Positions 33,248-40,917 of a stretch of DNA of 64,000 bases are shown here, piece after piece; position 1 is the stretch's first letter; the number at the start of each line of letters is the position of its first letter. The stretch spans positions 4,899 through 68,898 of the forward strand of contig JBAXHD010000011.1 of the NCBI GenBank assembly GCA_037139095.1, written 5' to 3'. The notes below the pieces were generated by a model. It saw only the letters and a list, made by a program, of their open reading frames with translations. It did not search any database and was not told where the DNA came from. Position numbers and translations under genes: made by a program. This stretch comes from WLMZ01 sp037139095 (GTDB lineage Bacteria > Actinomycetota > Acidimicrobiia > Acidimicrobiales > Ilumatobacteraceae).

Positions 33248-34963
33248 ATGCCACCGCCAAACGTAACGCCAAAGAAGATGCCGTTCGAGAAGTACCAGCC
33301 GTGGCTACCCCTGGTACTCACCGACCGCACTTGGCCCGACGTGCGCGTCACCAAGGCGCCGCTGTGGTGCAGCGTCGATCTGCGCGACGGCAACCAAGCA
33401 CTGATCGATCCCATGGATCCAGATCGCAAACGACGCATGTTCGATGCGTTGGTGAAGATGGGGTTCAAAGAGATTGAGGTGGGCTTTCCGGCTGCAAGCC
33501 AGCCCGACTTCGACTTCGTGCGTCAGCTCATCGAAGAAGATCTCATCCCCGACGACGTCACCATTCAGGTTCTGGTGCAGTGCCGCCAAGAGCTACTCGA
33601 GCGCACCTACGAAAGCCTGCAGGGCGTGAACAAGGCCATCGTTCACTTCTACAACAGCACCAATCCATTGCAGCGCGAGGTGGTGTTCAACCTCGACAAG
33701 GGCGGCATTATCGATATCGCTGTCAACGCTGCCAAGCTCGCCCGCAAGCTCGAGCAGACCTTGGTCGGCAGCCAGATTCGTTACGAGTACTCGCCCGAGA
33801 GCTTCACGCTCACCGAACCTCAGTACGCCCTCGATATTTGCCACGCCGTCATGGATGTCATCGAGCCCACCCCCGAGCTGCCCATCATCTTCAACCTGCC
33901 CGCCACTGTCGAGTGCTACACCGCCAACGTGTACGGCGATGTCATCGAGTGGTTCGGCCGCAACGTTCGTAACCGAACGAGCGTGGTCATCAGCCTTCAC
34001 CCGCACAACGACCGCGGCACGGGTGTGGCAGCAGCCGAGTTTGGTGTGATGGCTGGCGCCGATCGCGTTGAAGGCACCCTGTTCGGCAACGGCGAGCGCA
34101 CAGGCAATGTCGACATTGTGAACCTCGCGATGAACCTGTTTGCTCTGGGCGTAGATCCCGAACTCGACATCAGCGACATCGATGCACTGCGTCGTGTAGC
34201 TGAATACTGCAACCGTTTGCCGGTGCACCCGCGCCACGCATACGTGGGCGATCTGGTGTACACGTCGTTCTCAGGCAGCCACCAAGACGCCATCAAGAAG
34301 GGCTTCGACGTGCTGTACGCGAAAGCTGCAGCCAAGGGCAACAAGCCCGACGACTACGAGACATGGGGCGTGCCGTATCTGCCCATCGACCCCAAGCATG
34401 TCGGCCGCACCTACGAAGCCGTTGTTCGTGTGAACAGCCAAAGCGGCAAGGGTGGCGTTGCGTACATGATGAAGGCCGAGCACGGCTTCGATCTGCCGCG
34501 CCGTTTGCAGGTGGAGTTCTCAAAGACCATTCAGCACATCACCGAAGACTCAGGCACCGAGATCAGCCCCGTCACGATGTGGGAAGCATTCCAGTCCGAG
34601 TACCTCGATGCAGCTCCGGCGATCCGCCTCGACAGCCACGAACTTCGCTCAACCAGCGAGGGGCAGCGCAGCGAAGTGACAGCTCAGCTCATCGTCGACG
34701 GCGAGCACGTTACTGTGCGCGGTGTGGGCAATGGTCCTATCGATGCCTTCGTGCATGCCTTGCGCGATGGCCTTGGCGTATCCATCGATGTGCTCGACTA
34801 CGCCGAACACGCGATGGGCTCGGGGTCCGAGGCAACAGCCGTGGCGTACGTAGAAACAAAGAACGACAACGGCCAAGTGCGTTGGGGCATCGGCACCGAC
34901 CCAAGCATCATCACGGCCTCGTTTCACGCAGTGGTGTCGGCAGTGCTCCGACAGCGCACATAG
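33248..34963 (+). CDS. leuA: 2-isopropylmalate synthase
   Basis: 571 residues from ATG 33248, which has AGGAG 7 nt upstream. Catalytic barrel motifs are SVDLRDGNQALIDPMDPDRK, SLHPHNDRGTGVAAAEFG and GTLFGNGERTGNVDIV; the C-terminal allosteric domain (about 430-571) binds leucine in relatives. It commits 2-oxoisovalerate and acetyl-CoA to leucine synthesis. Control is predicted at two levels: the leader attenuator and leucine feedback. Confidence 0.97.
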   Translation: MPPPNVTPKKMPFEKYQPWLPLVLTDRTWPDVRVTKAPLWCSVDLRDGNQALIDPMDPDRKRRMFDALVKMGFKEIEVGFPAASQPDFDFVRQLIEEDLIPDDVTIQVLVQCRQELLERTYESLQGVNKAIVHFYNSTNPLQREVVFNLDKGGIIDIAVNAAKLARKLEQTLVGSQIRYEYSPESFTLTEPQYALDICHAVMDVIEPTPELPIIFNLPATVECYTANVYGDVIEWFGRNVRNRTSVVISLHPHNDRGTGVAAAEFGVMAGADRVEGTLFGNGERTGNVDIVNLAMNLFALGVDPELDISDIDALRRVAEYCNRLPVHPRHAYVGDLVYTSFSGSHQDAIKKGFDVLYAKAAAKGNKPDDYETWGVPYLPIDPKHVGRTYEAVVRVNSQSGKGGVAYMMKAEHGFDLPRRLQVEFSKTIQHITEDSGTEISPVTMWEAFQSEYLDAAPAIRLDSHELRSTSEGQRSEVTAQLIVDGEHVTVRGVGNGPIDAFVHALRDGLGVSIDVLDYAEHAMGSGSEATAVAYVETKNDNGQVRWGIGTDPSIITASFHAVVSAVLRQRT

Positions 34964-34972
34964 GTCGCACCG

Positions 34973-35143
34973 ATGGTTCGTTGCATCAAGAAACTGTTCA
35001 TAGTGTTCGCGCTGCTCGCTGGCGTTGGGTCATTGTTGGTGGTGCTCAAGCGCCGCCGCGACGAATCGATGCCAGGGCGGGCCAGCGCTGCGCAATGGGC
35101 CGCGGCACCCCGTGCACCATCTACGATGCAACGAACGGCATAA
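34973..35143 (+). CDS. Small single-span membrane protein
   Basis: 56 residues. A basic N-terminus MVRCIKKLF is followed by one hydrophobic helix (about 8-26) and a basic KRRRDE stop-transfer, then a polar Ala/Pro-rich tail. It lies nine bases after leuA and 33 bases before a ferredoxin gene. The family is not recognised and the ribosome binding site is weak. Confidence 0.5.
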   Translation: MVRCIKKLFIVFALLAGVGSLLVVLKRRRDESMPGRASAAQWAAAPRAPSTMQRTA

Positions 35144-35176
35144 CTGCTGAGCAACCCCATCTCGCAAGGAGCAACC

Positions 35177-35368
35177 ATGAAGGTCAGTGTCGATTTCGAC
35201 GTTTGCGCATCCACCGGTGCATGCATGCAGACATGCCCCGAAGTCTTTGAGGTTCGCAGCGATGGCTACCTCTACGTGCTGCAGGAAAATCCTGGCGAAG
35301 AGTTGCGCGAAAAGGTCGAGCTTGCCGCCGACCTGTGCCCCACTGCGGCAATCACCGTCGAGGGCTGA
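35177..35368 (+). CDS. Single-cluster ferredoxin, probably 3Fe-4S
   Basis: 63 residues, full length for this family. The cluster motif is CASTGACMQTCP plus a C-terminal Cys-Pro (DLCPTAAI). In the first motif the second ligand position is Thr instead of Cys (C-x5-C-x3-C), typical of the [3Fe-4S] ferredoxins that serve P450s or other oxidoreductases. AAGGAG precedes the ATG. No P450 gene lies nearby, so the electron partner is unknown. Confidence 0.9.
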   Translation: MKVSVDFDVCASTGACMQTCPEVFEVRSDGYLYVLQENPGEELREKVELAADLCPTAAITVEG

Positions 35369-35392
35369 GCGCACGCCGCTGCCGCTCGCTGC

Positions 35393-36208
35393 ATGAGCTT
35401 TCATCTCAAACTCGCCGATGCGTGGCGAACTACCGAATCGATGCTGTGCGTTGGCCTCGACCCAGATCCAGCGCGCTTGCCGGTTTCGTTGCGCGGTAGC
35501 GCCAATGCCATCGAGCAGTTCTGCATTGCCATCGTCGACGCCACTGCCAGCGCGGCGTGTGCGTTCAAGCCCCAGATCGCGTACTTCGCGGCGCAGGGCG
35601 CCGAAGCCCAACTCGAGCGCATCTGTGCGTACATCCGCGAGGCATACCCCAACCACGTGCTCATTCTCGACGCCAAGCGCGGCGACATCGGCTCAACCGC
35701 CGAGCAATACGCGCACGAAGCGTTTGTGCGTTATGGGGCCGATGCCGTCACGGTGAACCCCTATCTCGGCACCGATTCGGTCGAGCCATTTCTGCGTCAC
35801 GAAGGCAAGGGCACGATCATCTTGTGTCGCACCAGCAACCCCGGCGGCGACGACTTTCAGTCGCTGATGGTCGATGGTCAACCGCTGTACACCCACGTGG
35901 CGCGCCGCGTCGCAAACCAGTGGAACAGCATCGGCGAATGCGCACTTGTGGTGGGAGCCACGTATCCAGCCGAAGTGGGCATTGTGCGCGACATCGTTGG
36001 CGATCTGCCATTGCTGGTGCCCGGCGTTGGCGCGCAAGGTGGCGAGGTAGAGGCCACGGTGCGAGCCGGATCAACTGGTGCCGGCACCGGATTGATCATC
36101 AACTCATCACGGGCAGTGCTCTACGCCAGCAGTGGCGAAGATTTTGCCGAGGCTGCCACGCGAGTAGCCGTGGCCACCCGCGACGAAATTCGCTCTGTAT
36201 CTCTGTAG
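35393..36208 (+). CDS. pyrF: Orotidine 5'-phosphate decarboxylase, type 2
   Basis: 271 residues, the length of the long (type 2) PyrF found in Actinobacteria. Catalytic residues lie in LDAKRGDIGSTAEQYA; the phosphate-binding end has VVGATYPAEV and LLVPGVGAQGG. It makes UMP in pyrimidine synthesis. It follows the ferredoxin by 24 bases and is convergent with serA; the 31 bases between hold a small GACCACC/GGTGGCC hairpin. Confidence 0.93.
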   Translation: MSFHLKLADAWRTTESMLCVGLDPDPARLPVSLRGSANAIEQFCIAIVDATASAACAFKPQIAYFAAQGAEAQLERICAYIREAYPNHVLILDAKRGDIGSTAEQYAHEAFVRYGADAVTVNPYLGTDSVEPFLRHEGKGTIILCRTSNPGGDDFQSLMVDGQPLYTHVARRVANQWNSIGECALVVGATYPAEVGIVRDIVGDLPLLVPGVGAQGGEVEATVRAGSTGAGTGLIINSSRAVLYASSGEDFAEAATRVAVATRDEIRSVSL

Positions 36209-36239
36209 CTGTCGTGACCACCAGTAGCGGTGGCCAGCG

Positions 36240-37799
36240 TTAGCCGCGCAAGACGTCGACGGCGATGATGCCTGCAGCGTTGCGCAGCGTGTCGACCACA
36301 CTGGTTGGCACCACGGCAGTTGGGGCGATCAACATCACGGCGGTTCCGGGCAGCAAGGCGCGACCAACATCCATGTCGGCGATGTTCACGCCTGCATCAC
36401 CCAGCAGGGTGCCCACAAGCCCGATGACGCCAGGACGGTCGTCGTTTTTGACCATCAACATGTAATCGGTTGGCGGCACATCGAACGAGTGATCATCGAT
36501 GAACACAATGCGCTGTTCGCTGCGACGACCGGAAAGCGTGCCCGAGATGCTGTGGCCGTCTCCGCGAATGGTGATGAGGTTCACGTAGTCGGCCGACGTT
36601 GTGGAGTTGATCTCGCGAATCTCAACACCATGGTCCTGAGCCAACTGCGGCGCATTCACGTAGGTGACTGGTTCGTCGGTAAAGGCGCCGAAGAAACCCT
36701 TCATCGCTGCGAGAGCGAGGATGCGGGTGTCGTATCCAGCGATCTCACCATCGGCAACAATTTCGAGCACTGCGGGCGACTTGCCAGCCAACGAAGCAAA
36801 CAACTTGCCAAGACGCTCGGCCAAGGGCAGGAACGGACGCAGTGTTTCGTTGGCCTCGGCAGCGTTCACGTTGACGGCAAACGGCACGAAATCTCCGGCG
36901 AGCGCGAGTTGCACCATGTCGGCAATGGTGTCGCCAGCTTTGTCTTGCGCCTCGCGAGTGCTGGCTCCGAGGTGCGGCGTGACCACGACCTCGTCAAGAG
37001 CAAACAGCGGCGATTCGGTAATCGGTTCGGTAGAGAACACGTCGAGCGCGGCTCCGGCGATAACGCCATCGCGAATCGCCTCAGCAAGGTCTGCTTCGTT
37101 AACGATTCCGCCGCGGGCAACGTTGATGACTCGCAGCGATGGCTTGGCTTTGAGCAACAACTCGCGACCAACGAGTCCGGTGGTCTCTTTGTTCTTTGGC
37201 AAGTGGATGGTGATGAAGTCGGCTTCGGCGATGAGCTGATCAAGCGTCAACAACTCGACACCCATCTGACGGGCGCGATCGGCAGAGACAAAGGGGTCGA
37301 ATGCCACGAGGCGCATGCCGAATGCCTTGGCGCGGTCGGCAACAAGTTTGCCAATACGCCCGAGGCCCACAATGCCCAACGTCTTGTCGGCGAGCTCGAC
37401 ACCCTCCCAACGTGAGCGCTCCCAGCGGCCCGCCTTGAGCGCAGCGTGAGCTTGCGGGACGTTGCGGGCTTGAGCCAGCAGCAACGCCATCGTGTGCTCG
37501 GCCGCCGAGATGATGTTTGACTGCGGAGCGTTGACCACCATCACGCCGCGACGAGTGGCTGCCTCGACATCGACATTGTCGAGGCCGATACCAGCACGAC
37601 CCACCACAAGCAGGTCGGTAGCAATCTCGAGCAGCTCGGCGGTGACCTGCGTGGCTGAGCGGATGATGAGCGCGTGAGCACCAACAATGTGGGTGTTCAG
37701 CTGGGACAGATCAAGTTGGACATCGACCTCGTGACCGGCGGCGCGAAGCCGATCAAGGCCTCCCTCGGCGATCTCTTCGGTCACGAGAATGCGGGACAT
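36240..37799 (-). CDS. serA: D-3-phosphoglycerate dehydrogenase
   Basis: 519 residues, the long type 1 form with substrate, NAD, intervening (ASB) and C-terminal ACT domains, as in Mycobacterium. Motifs: RILVTEEIAEGGLDRL start, GLGRIGKLVADRAKAFG for NAD, VARGGIVNEADLAEA with the catalytic Arg, TPHLGASTREAQDKAG with the catalytic His, and an ACT domain at about 445-519. It commits 3-phosphoglycerate to serine. Start ATG 37799 is preferred over GTG 37832 by family homology. A CACCCC/GGGGTG inverted repeat lies at 37830-37843, at its 5' end. Confidence 0.95.
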   Translation of the reverse strand: MSRILVTEEIAEGGLDRLRAAGHEVDVQLDLSQLNTHIVGAHALIIRSATQVTAELLEIATDLLVVGRAGIGLDNVDVEAATRRGVMVVNAPQSNIISAAEHTMALLLAQARNVPQAHAALKAGRWERSRWEGVELADKTLGIVGLGRIGKLVADRAKAFGMRLVAFDPFVSADRARQMGVELLTLDQLIAEADFITIHLPKNKETTGLVGRELLLKAKPSLRVINVARGGIVNEADLAEAIRDGVIAGAALDVFSTEPITESPLFALDEVVVTPHLGASTREAQDKAGDTIADMVQLALAGDFVPFAVNVNAAEANETLRPFLPLAERLGKLFASLAGKSPAVLEIVADGEIAGYDTRILALAAMKGFFGAFTDEPVTYVNAPQLAQDHGVEIREINSTTSADYVNLITIRGDGHSISGTLSGRRSEQRIVFIDDHSFDVPPTDYMLMVKNDDRPGVIGLVGTLLGDAGVNIADMDVGRALLPGTAVMLIAPTAVVPTSVVDTLRNAAGIIAVDVLRG

Positions 37800-37935
37800 T
37801 CCCCCATCGTTATCTGCCAATCGAGCTATCACCCCACGGGGTGAACGAATTGTCAGCGCGAGATCTCAGCGCATACCTACTCCGGCGGTAAACACGGCAA
37901 CGACGTCGGCTAGCGTGGCGAGCTGTTGTCCACTT

Positions 37936-37958
37936 TGTGGTGCGCCTTTCGCACCACA
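37936..37958 (+). promoter_or_regulatory. Hairpin in the 5' region of the SCP2 gene
   Basis: A perfect 9-bp stem TGTGGTGCG/CGCACCACA with loop CCTTT lies 18 nt before the ATG at 37977 and just ahead of the GAGGAG ribosome binding site. It could stabilise the mRNA 5' end or bind a dimeric regulator. Confidence 0.4.
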
Positions 37959-37976
37959 CATTGCCGAGGAGATTTC

Positions 37977-38384
37977 ATGCCGAACCCATTTCTTTCAGAC
38001 GAGTGGATGGCCGAAGCCCGTGTCATCCGTGCGAAGTACGAAGGCCAGACCGCAGCGGTCTCGCAGTCGATCCGCGTGAATCAGGTCATCACCAGCGCAC
38101 CATTTGGTGAGGGCACCGTGAAGGCCTACATCGACACCTCATCGGGCAGCGTTGTGATGGAGCTCGGCGAGCTTGAGAGCCCCGATGTCACGGTCACCGT
38201 CGACTACGACACGGCCCGCAAGATGTTCGTCGATGGCGATCAGGCCGCTGCTATGCAGGCGTTCATGAGCGGCAAGATCAAGGTCCAGGGCGACATGATG
38301 AAGATGATGGCGCTGCAGACAGCAATGCCAACCGACGAAGCAACCAAGGCAATCGCCGAGGAAATCAAGGGCATCACGTCGTAG
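37977..38384 (+). CDS. SCP2 sterol-carrier domain protein
   Basis: 135 residues from ATG 37977 with GAGGAG upstream. The single domain has VVMELGELESPDVTVTVDYDTARKMFVDGD and AFMSGKIKVQGDMMKMM, typical of SCP2-like lipid-binding domains. It probably binds acyl-CoA or another lipid in the cytosol. It is followed by a perfect palindrome that separates it from the convergent MFS gene. Confidence 0.85.
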   Translation: MPNPFLSDEWMAEARVIRAKYEGQTAAVSQSIRVNQVITSAPFGEGTVKAYIDTSSGSVVMELGELESPDVTVTVDYDTARKMFVDGDQAAAMQAFMSGKIKVQGDMMKMMALQTAMPTDEATKAIAEEIKGITS

Positions 38385-38393
38385 TCCTGCGTC

Positions 38394-38434
38394 ATGAAGC
38401 CTGAGCGCACGGTGACCGTGCGCTCAGGCTTCAT
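38394..38434. terminator. Perfect 19-bp inverted repeat between convergent genes
   Basis: The arms at 38394-38412 and 38416-38434 are perfectly complementary, with only TGA between them. No U-tract follows, but the position between the SCP2 gene and the MFS gene suggests a bidirectional terminator or a transcript end-protecting hairpin. Confidence 0.55.
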
Positions 38435-38450
38435 GAAAGAAATACGACGG

Positions 38451-39965
38451 CTAGTTGTTGGCCGTAGCAGCCACTCCCCGAGGGGACGACTTCACGAACA
38501 GCGCGGCAACGCCGGCGCCAACCGCTACAACACAGGCCACCATAAACGCAGCGCGGTACGACGATGTGAGGCCATCTGCCTCTCGCGCCGCTTGCACAGC
38601 TGTCATCACCACCGAGCCCAGCACCGCGCCCATTTGCGAGCACAGCTGCTGCATTGCTCCGGCGCAACCCAAATCGGCATCGTCGACCGCGTTGGCCACC
38701 AACGCAGTGAGCGCCGGGCTCGACACACCAATACCGGCTCCCGACAAGCCGAGGGCGAGTACGACGATCCACACCGACGAGCTCGGCGCCACACCAGCAA
38801 AGACAAGCATGGAGACGGCAACACAGAGCCCACCAAAAACACCGGTGGTTCGCTCGCCCACACGAAGGGTGACGTAGCCCGCCAAGGGAGCCACCACTGC
38901 AAAGGTGAGGGGCCGGGCGATGACGATGTTGCCGATCTGAGTCTTTTGCAAATGGAGCACGTTCTCGAGCAAACGCGGAGCGAAGAGGAACCCGCCCATA
39001 TAGGCAAAGTTGGCGAGGCTCTGACTGAGGATGGGCAGAGCGATGTTGCGAGTGCGCAACCAGTGCAGCGGCATCAGCGGCGCTTCGGCCTTCGCCTCGA
39101 TCGAGATGAACATTCGCAAGCCAATGGCGCTGGCTGCGAAGCAGGCAATGGTGGGCACGCTGGTCCATCCCCAATGGGAGCCCTGCGATATGCCCGCCAA
39201 TAGCGCCGAGGCGCCGAGGCCCAGGGTGATTGAGCCTGCGATGTCGAACTTCACGAGGGTTGCCCGAGTGGTATCGGGCAGCAGCCACATCGCCATCACC
39301 ACGCCGATGAGACACAACGGTGCCTGCACGAAGAAAATGGCTCGCCAGCCAACTGCGTCGACCAACGCTGCACCCGCAACCACACCGATTACTGGAGCCC
39401 CGGCGTTGACGAAACTCCAATAGCTCAGCGGTTTCACGCGCTCGCCAGGAGCGAAGAGACGATTGATGTAGGCCATTGTTGACGGCCCAGTTGCAGCGCC
39501 CGCCGAAGCGCTGAGCGTGCGAAACATGATCATCGTGAGCGGGTTCCACGAGAACGCTGTGAGCAACGCAAAGATTCCGGCACCGAAGAGTCCGCCGACG
39601 AAGACCCGCTTGTGGCCCCACAGGTCGCCAGCCTTGCCATAGGCCGGGCCAACCACGCCAAACGCAAGCATCGGACCCGTGATGCACCAACTCATCGTGG
39701 CGACTGAGCTGTGAAACTCTTTGGCAATGTCGTTGAGCGATACGACCAGGATCGTGATGGTGAACGCCACGGTAAAGAGGCCCGACAGGACCACGATGAG
39801 CAGTGCCCAACGCCGATCGATACCCACCGTACGAGCGATGCGGCGGCGCAGAAGGATTGGCCACGGCACAACGGCGATCTCGTCGAGTCCGGCACCCTCG
39901 ATGCCGAGAGTTGCTCGGCCATCGCCGGTTTGGAGCGTTTCGTCGAGCTCTGGTTCGTTGCTCAC
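38451..39965 (-). CDS. MFS efflux transporter, EmrB/QacA (14-TM) type
   Basis: 504 residues with 14 likely TM helices after a 50-residue polar N-terminus. Motif A reads GKAGDLWGHKRVFVGG and motif C is GAPVIGVVAGAALVDAVGWRAIFFVQAPLCLIG, both characteristic of the DHA2 drug:proton antiporters. Start GTG 39965, three bases after the SDR stop. Possible export of a hydrophobic compound; the SDR in the same unit could modify it. Confidence 0.88.
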   Translation of the reverse strand: MSNEPELDETLQTGDGRATLGIEGAGLDEIAVVPWPILLRRRIARTVGIDRRWALLIVVLSGLFTVAFTITILVVSLNDIAKEFHSSVATMSWCITGPMLAFGVVGPAYGKAGDLWGHKRVFVGGLFGAGIFALLTAFSWNPLTMIMFRTLSASAGAATGPSTMAYINRLFAPGERVKPLSYWSFVNAGAPVIGVVAGAALVDAVGWRAIFFVQAPLCLIGVVMAMWLLPDTTRATLVKFDIAGSITLGLGASALLAGISQGSHWGWTSVPTIACFAASAIGLRMFISIEAKAEAPLMPLHWLRTRNIALPILSQSLANFAYMGGFLFAPRLLENVLHLQKTQIGNIVIARPLTFAVVAPLAGYVTLRVGERTTGVFGGLCVAVSMLVFAGVAPSSSVWIVVLALGLSGAGIGVSSPALTALVANAVDDADLGCAGAMQQLCSQMGAVLGSVVMTAVQAAREADGLTSSYRAAFMVACVVAVGAGVAALFVKSSPRGVAATANN

Positions 39966-39968
39966 GAG

Positions 39969-40844
39969 TTAGTCGTTGGCGAGCGGCGCAAGGGCCGTTG
40001 CGAGGCCCTCGACAGTCCACCGCTCGCTCTGCTCGACCTTGTCTCCCAGTGCCCACGTGTTCACACGGGTGACGTTGCCTCCCTGCACCATGAACGTCTC
40101 GCCCGAGAAGGCGCAGTCGGCGGTGGACAGGTATGCAACCAGCGGCGAGATGTTGGCGGGATCCCACACATCGAACGCGCCTTCTTTGGGCGACATGATG
40201 TCGGGAAGGCCTGGCGTAGCCAAGGTCAGACGGGTGCGGGCGCCCGGAGCAATGCAGTTGCTCTTCACGTTGTAACGCACCAACTCTTTTGCCGCGATCT
40301 GGCTGAACGTAGCGATACCCGACTTGGCAGCGCCGTAGTTGGCCTGACCGGGATTGCTGAACAGGCCCGATGTCGATGAGGTGTGTACCAAGTTGCGCGG
40401 CTTGGTGACGCCAGCCTTGAACTGTTCGCGCCAATACGTAGCGGCCCAGCGCGTTGGGGCGAAGTGACCCTTGAGATGCACAGCGATGACGGCGTCCCAT
40501 TCGTCTTCGGTCATGTTGATGAGCACGCGGTCACGAAGAATGCCGGCGTTGTTGACCAGAATGTCGAGGTCGCCAAACGCCTCGATGGCGCTGTTGATCA
40601 AACGCTGCGCACCCTGCCAGTCGGCTACGTTGTCGCCGTTGACTACGGCTTGGCCGCCCATTGCGCGAATCTCGGCAGCAACTTCTTGTGCCGGGGTGAC
40701 ATCGATGCCGGTTCCATCGTTAGCGCCGCCGAGATCGTTGACCACGACCTTGGCGCCCTCGGCTGCGAACAACAACGCATGTTCTCGACCGATGCCGCGG
40801 CCTGCTCCGGTGATGATTGCTACGCGTCCGTCAAGTGTTCCCAT
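39969..40844 (-). CDS. Short-chain dehydrogenase/reductase
   Basis: 291 residues. Rossmann motif TGAGRGIGREHA, NNAGILRD, catalytic Ser in HTSSTSGL and YGAAK with the Tyr and Lys. The VNDLGG, GGQAVVNGDNVADWQGA pattern is like the dehydrogenase part of peroxisomal multifunctional enzyme 2 (3-hydroxyacyl-CoA type), so a fatty acyl-CoA or steroid substrate is likely. It is followed directly by the MFS gene. Confidence 0.88.
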   Translation of the reverse strand: MGTLDGRVAIITGAGRGIGREHALLFAAEGAKVVVNDLGGANDGTGIDVTPAQEVAAEIRAMGGQAVVNGDNVADWQGAQRLINSAIEAFGDLDILVNNAGILRDRVLINMTEDEWDAVIAVHLKGHFAPTRWAATYWREQFKAGVTKPRNLVHTSSTSGLFSNPGQANYGAAKSGIATFSQIAAKELVRYNVKSNCIAPGARTRLTLATPGLPDIMSPKEGAFDVWDPANISPLVAYLSTADCAFSGETFMVQGGNVTRVNTWALGDKVEQSERWTVEGLATALAPLAND

Positions 40845-40917
40845 GGACAAAGAAGCTAACGAATGTGGAGCCGAATGATCGAAACGTGACCGACGTCAAC
40901 CTGAATCGGTGTGCGAC

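Noticed and set aside
33593..34237. 214-codon minus-strand open frame inside leuA
   Set aside because: It is a shadow of a conserved enzyme gene and has no recognisable domain.
38431..40500. A 689-codon open frame on the minus strand
   Set aside because: It is rich in Arg, Cys and His and overlaps the MFS and SDR genes in another frame; the latter have clear family motifs.
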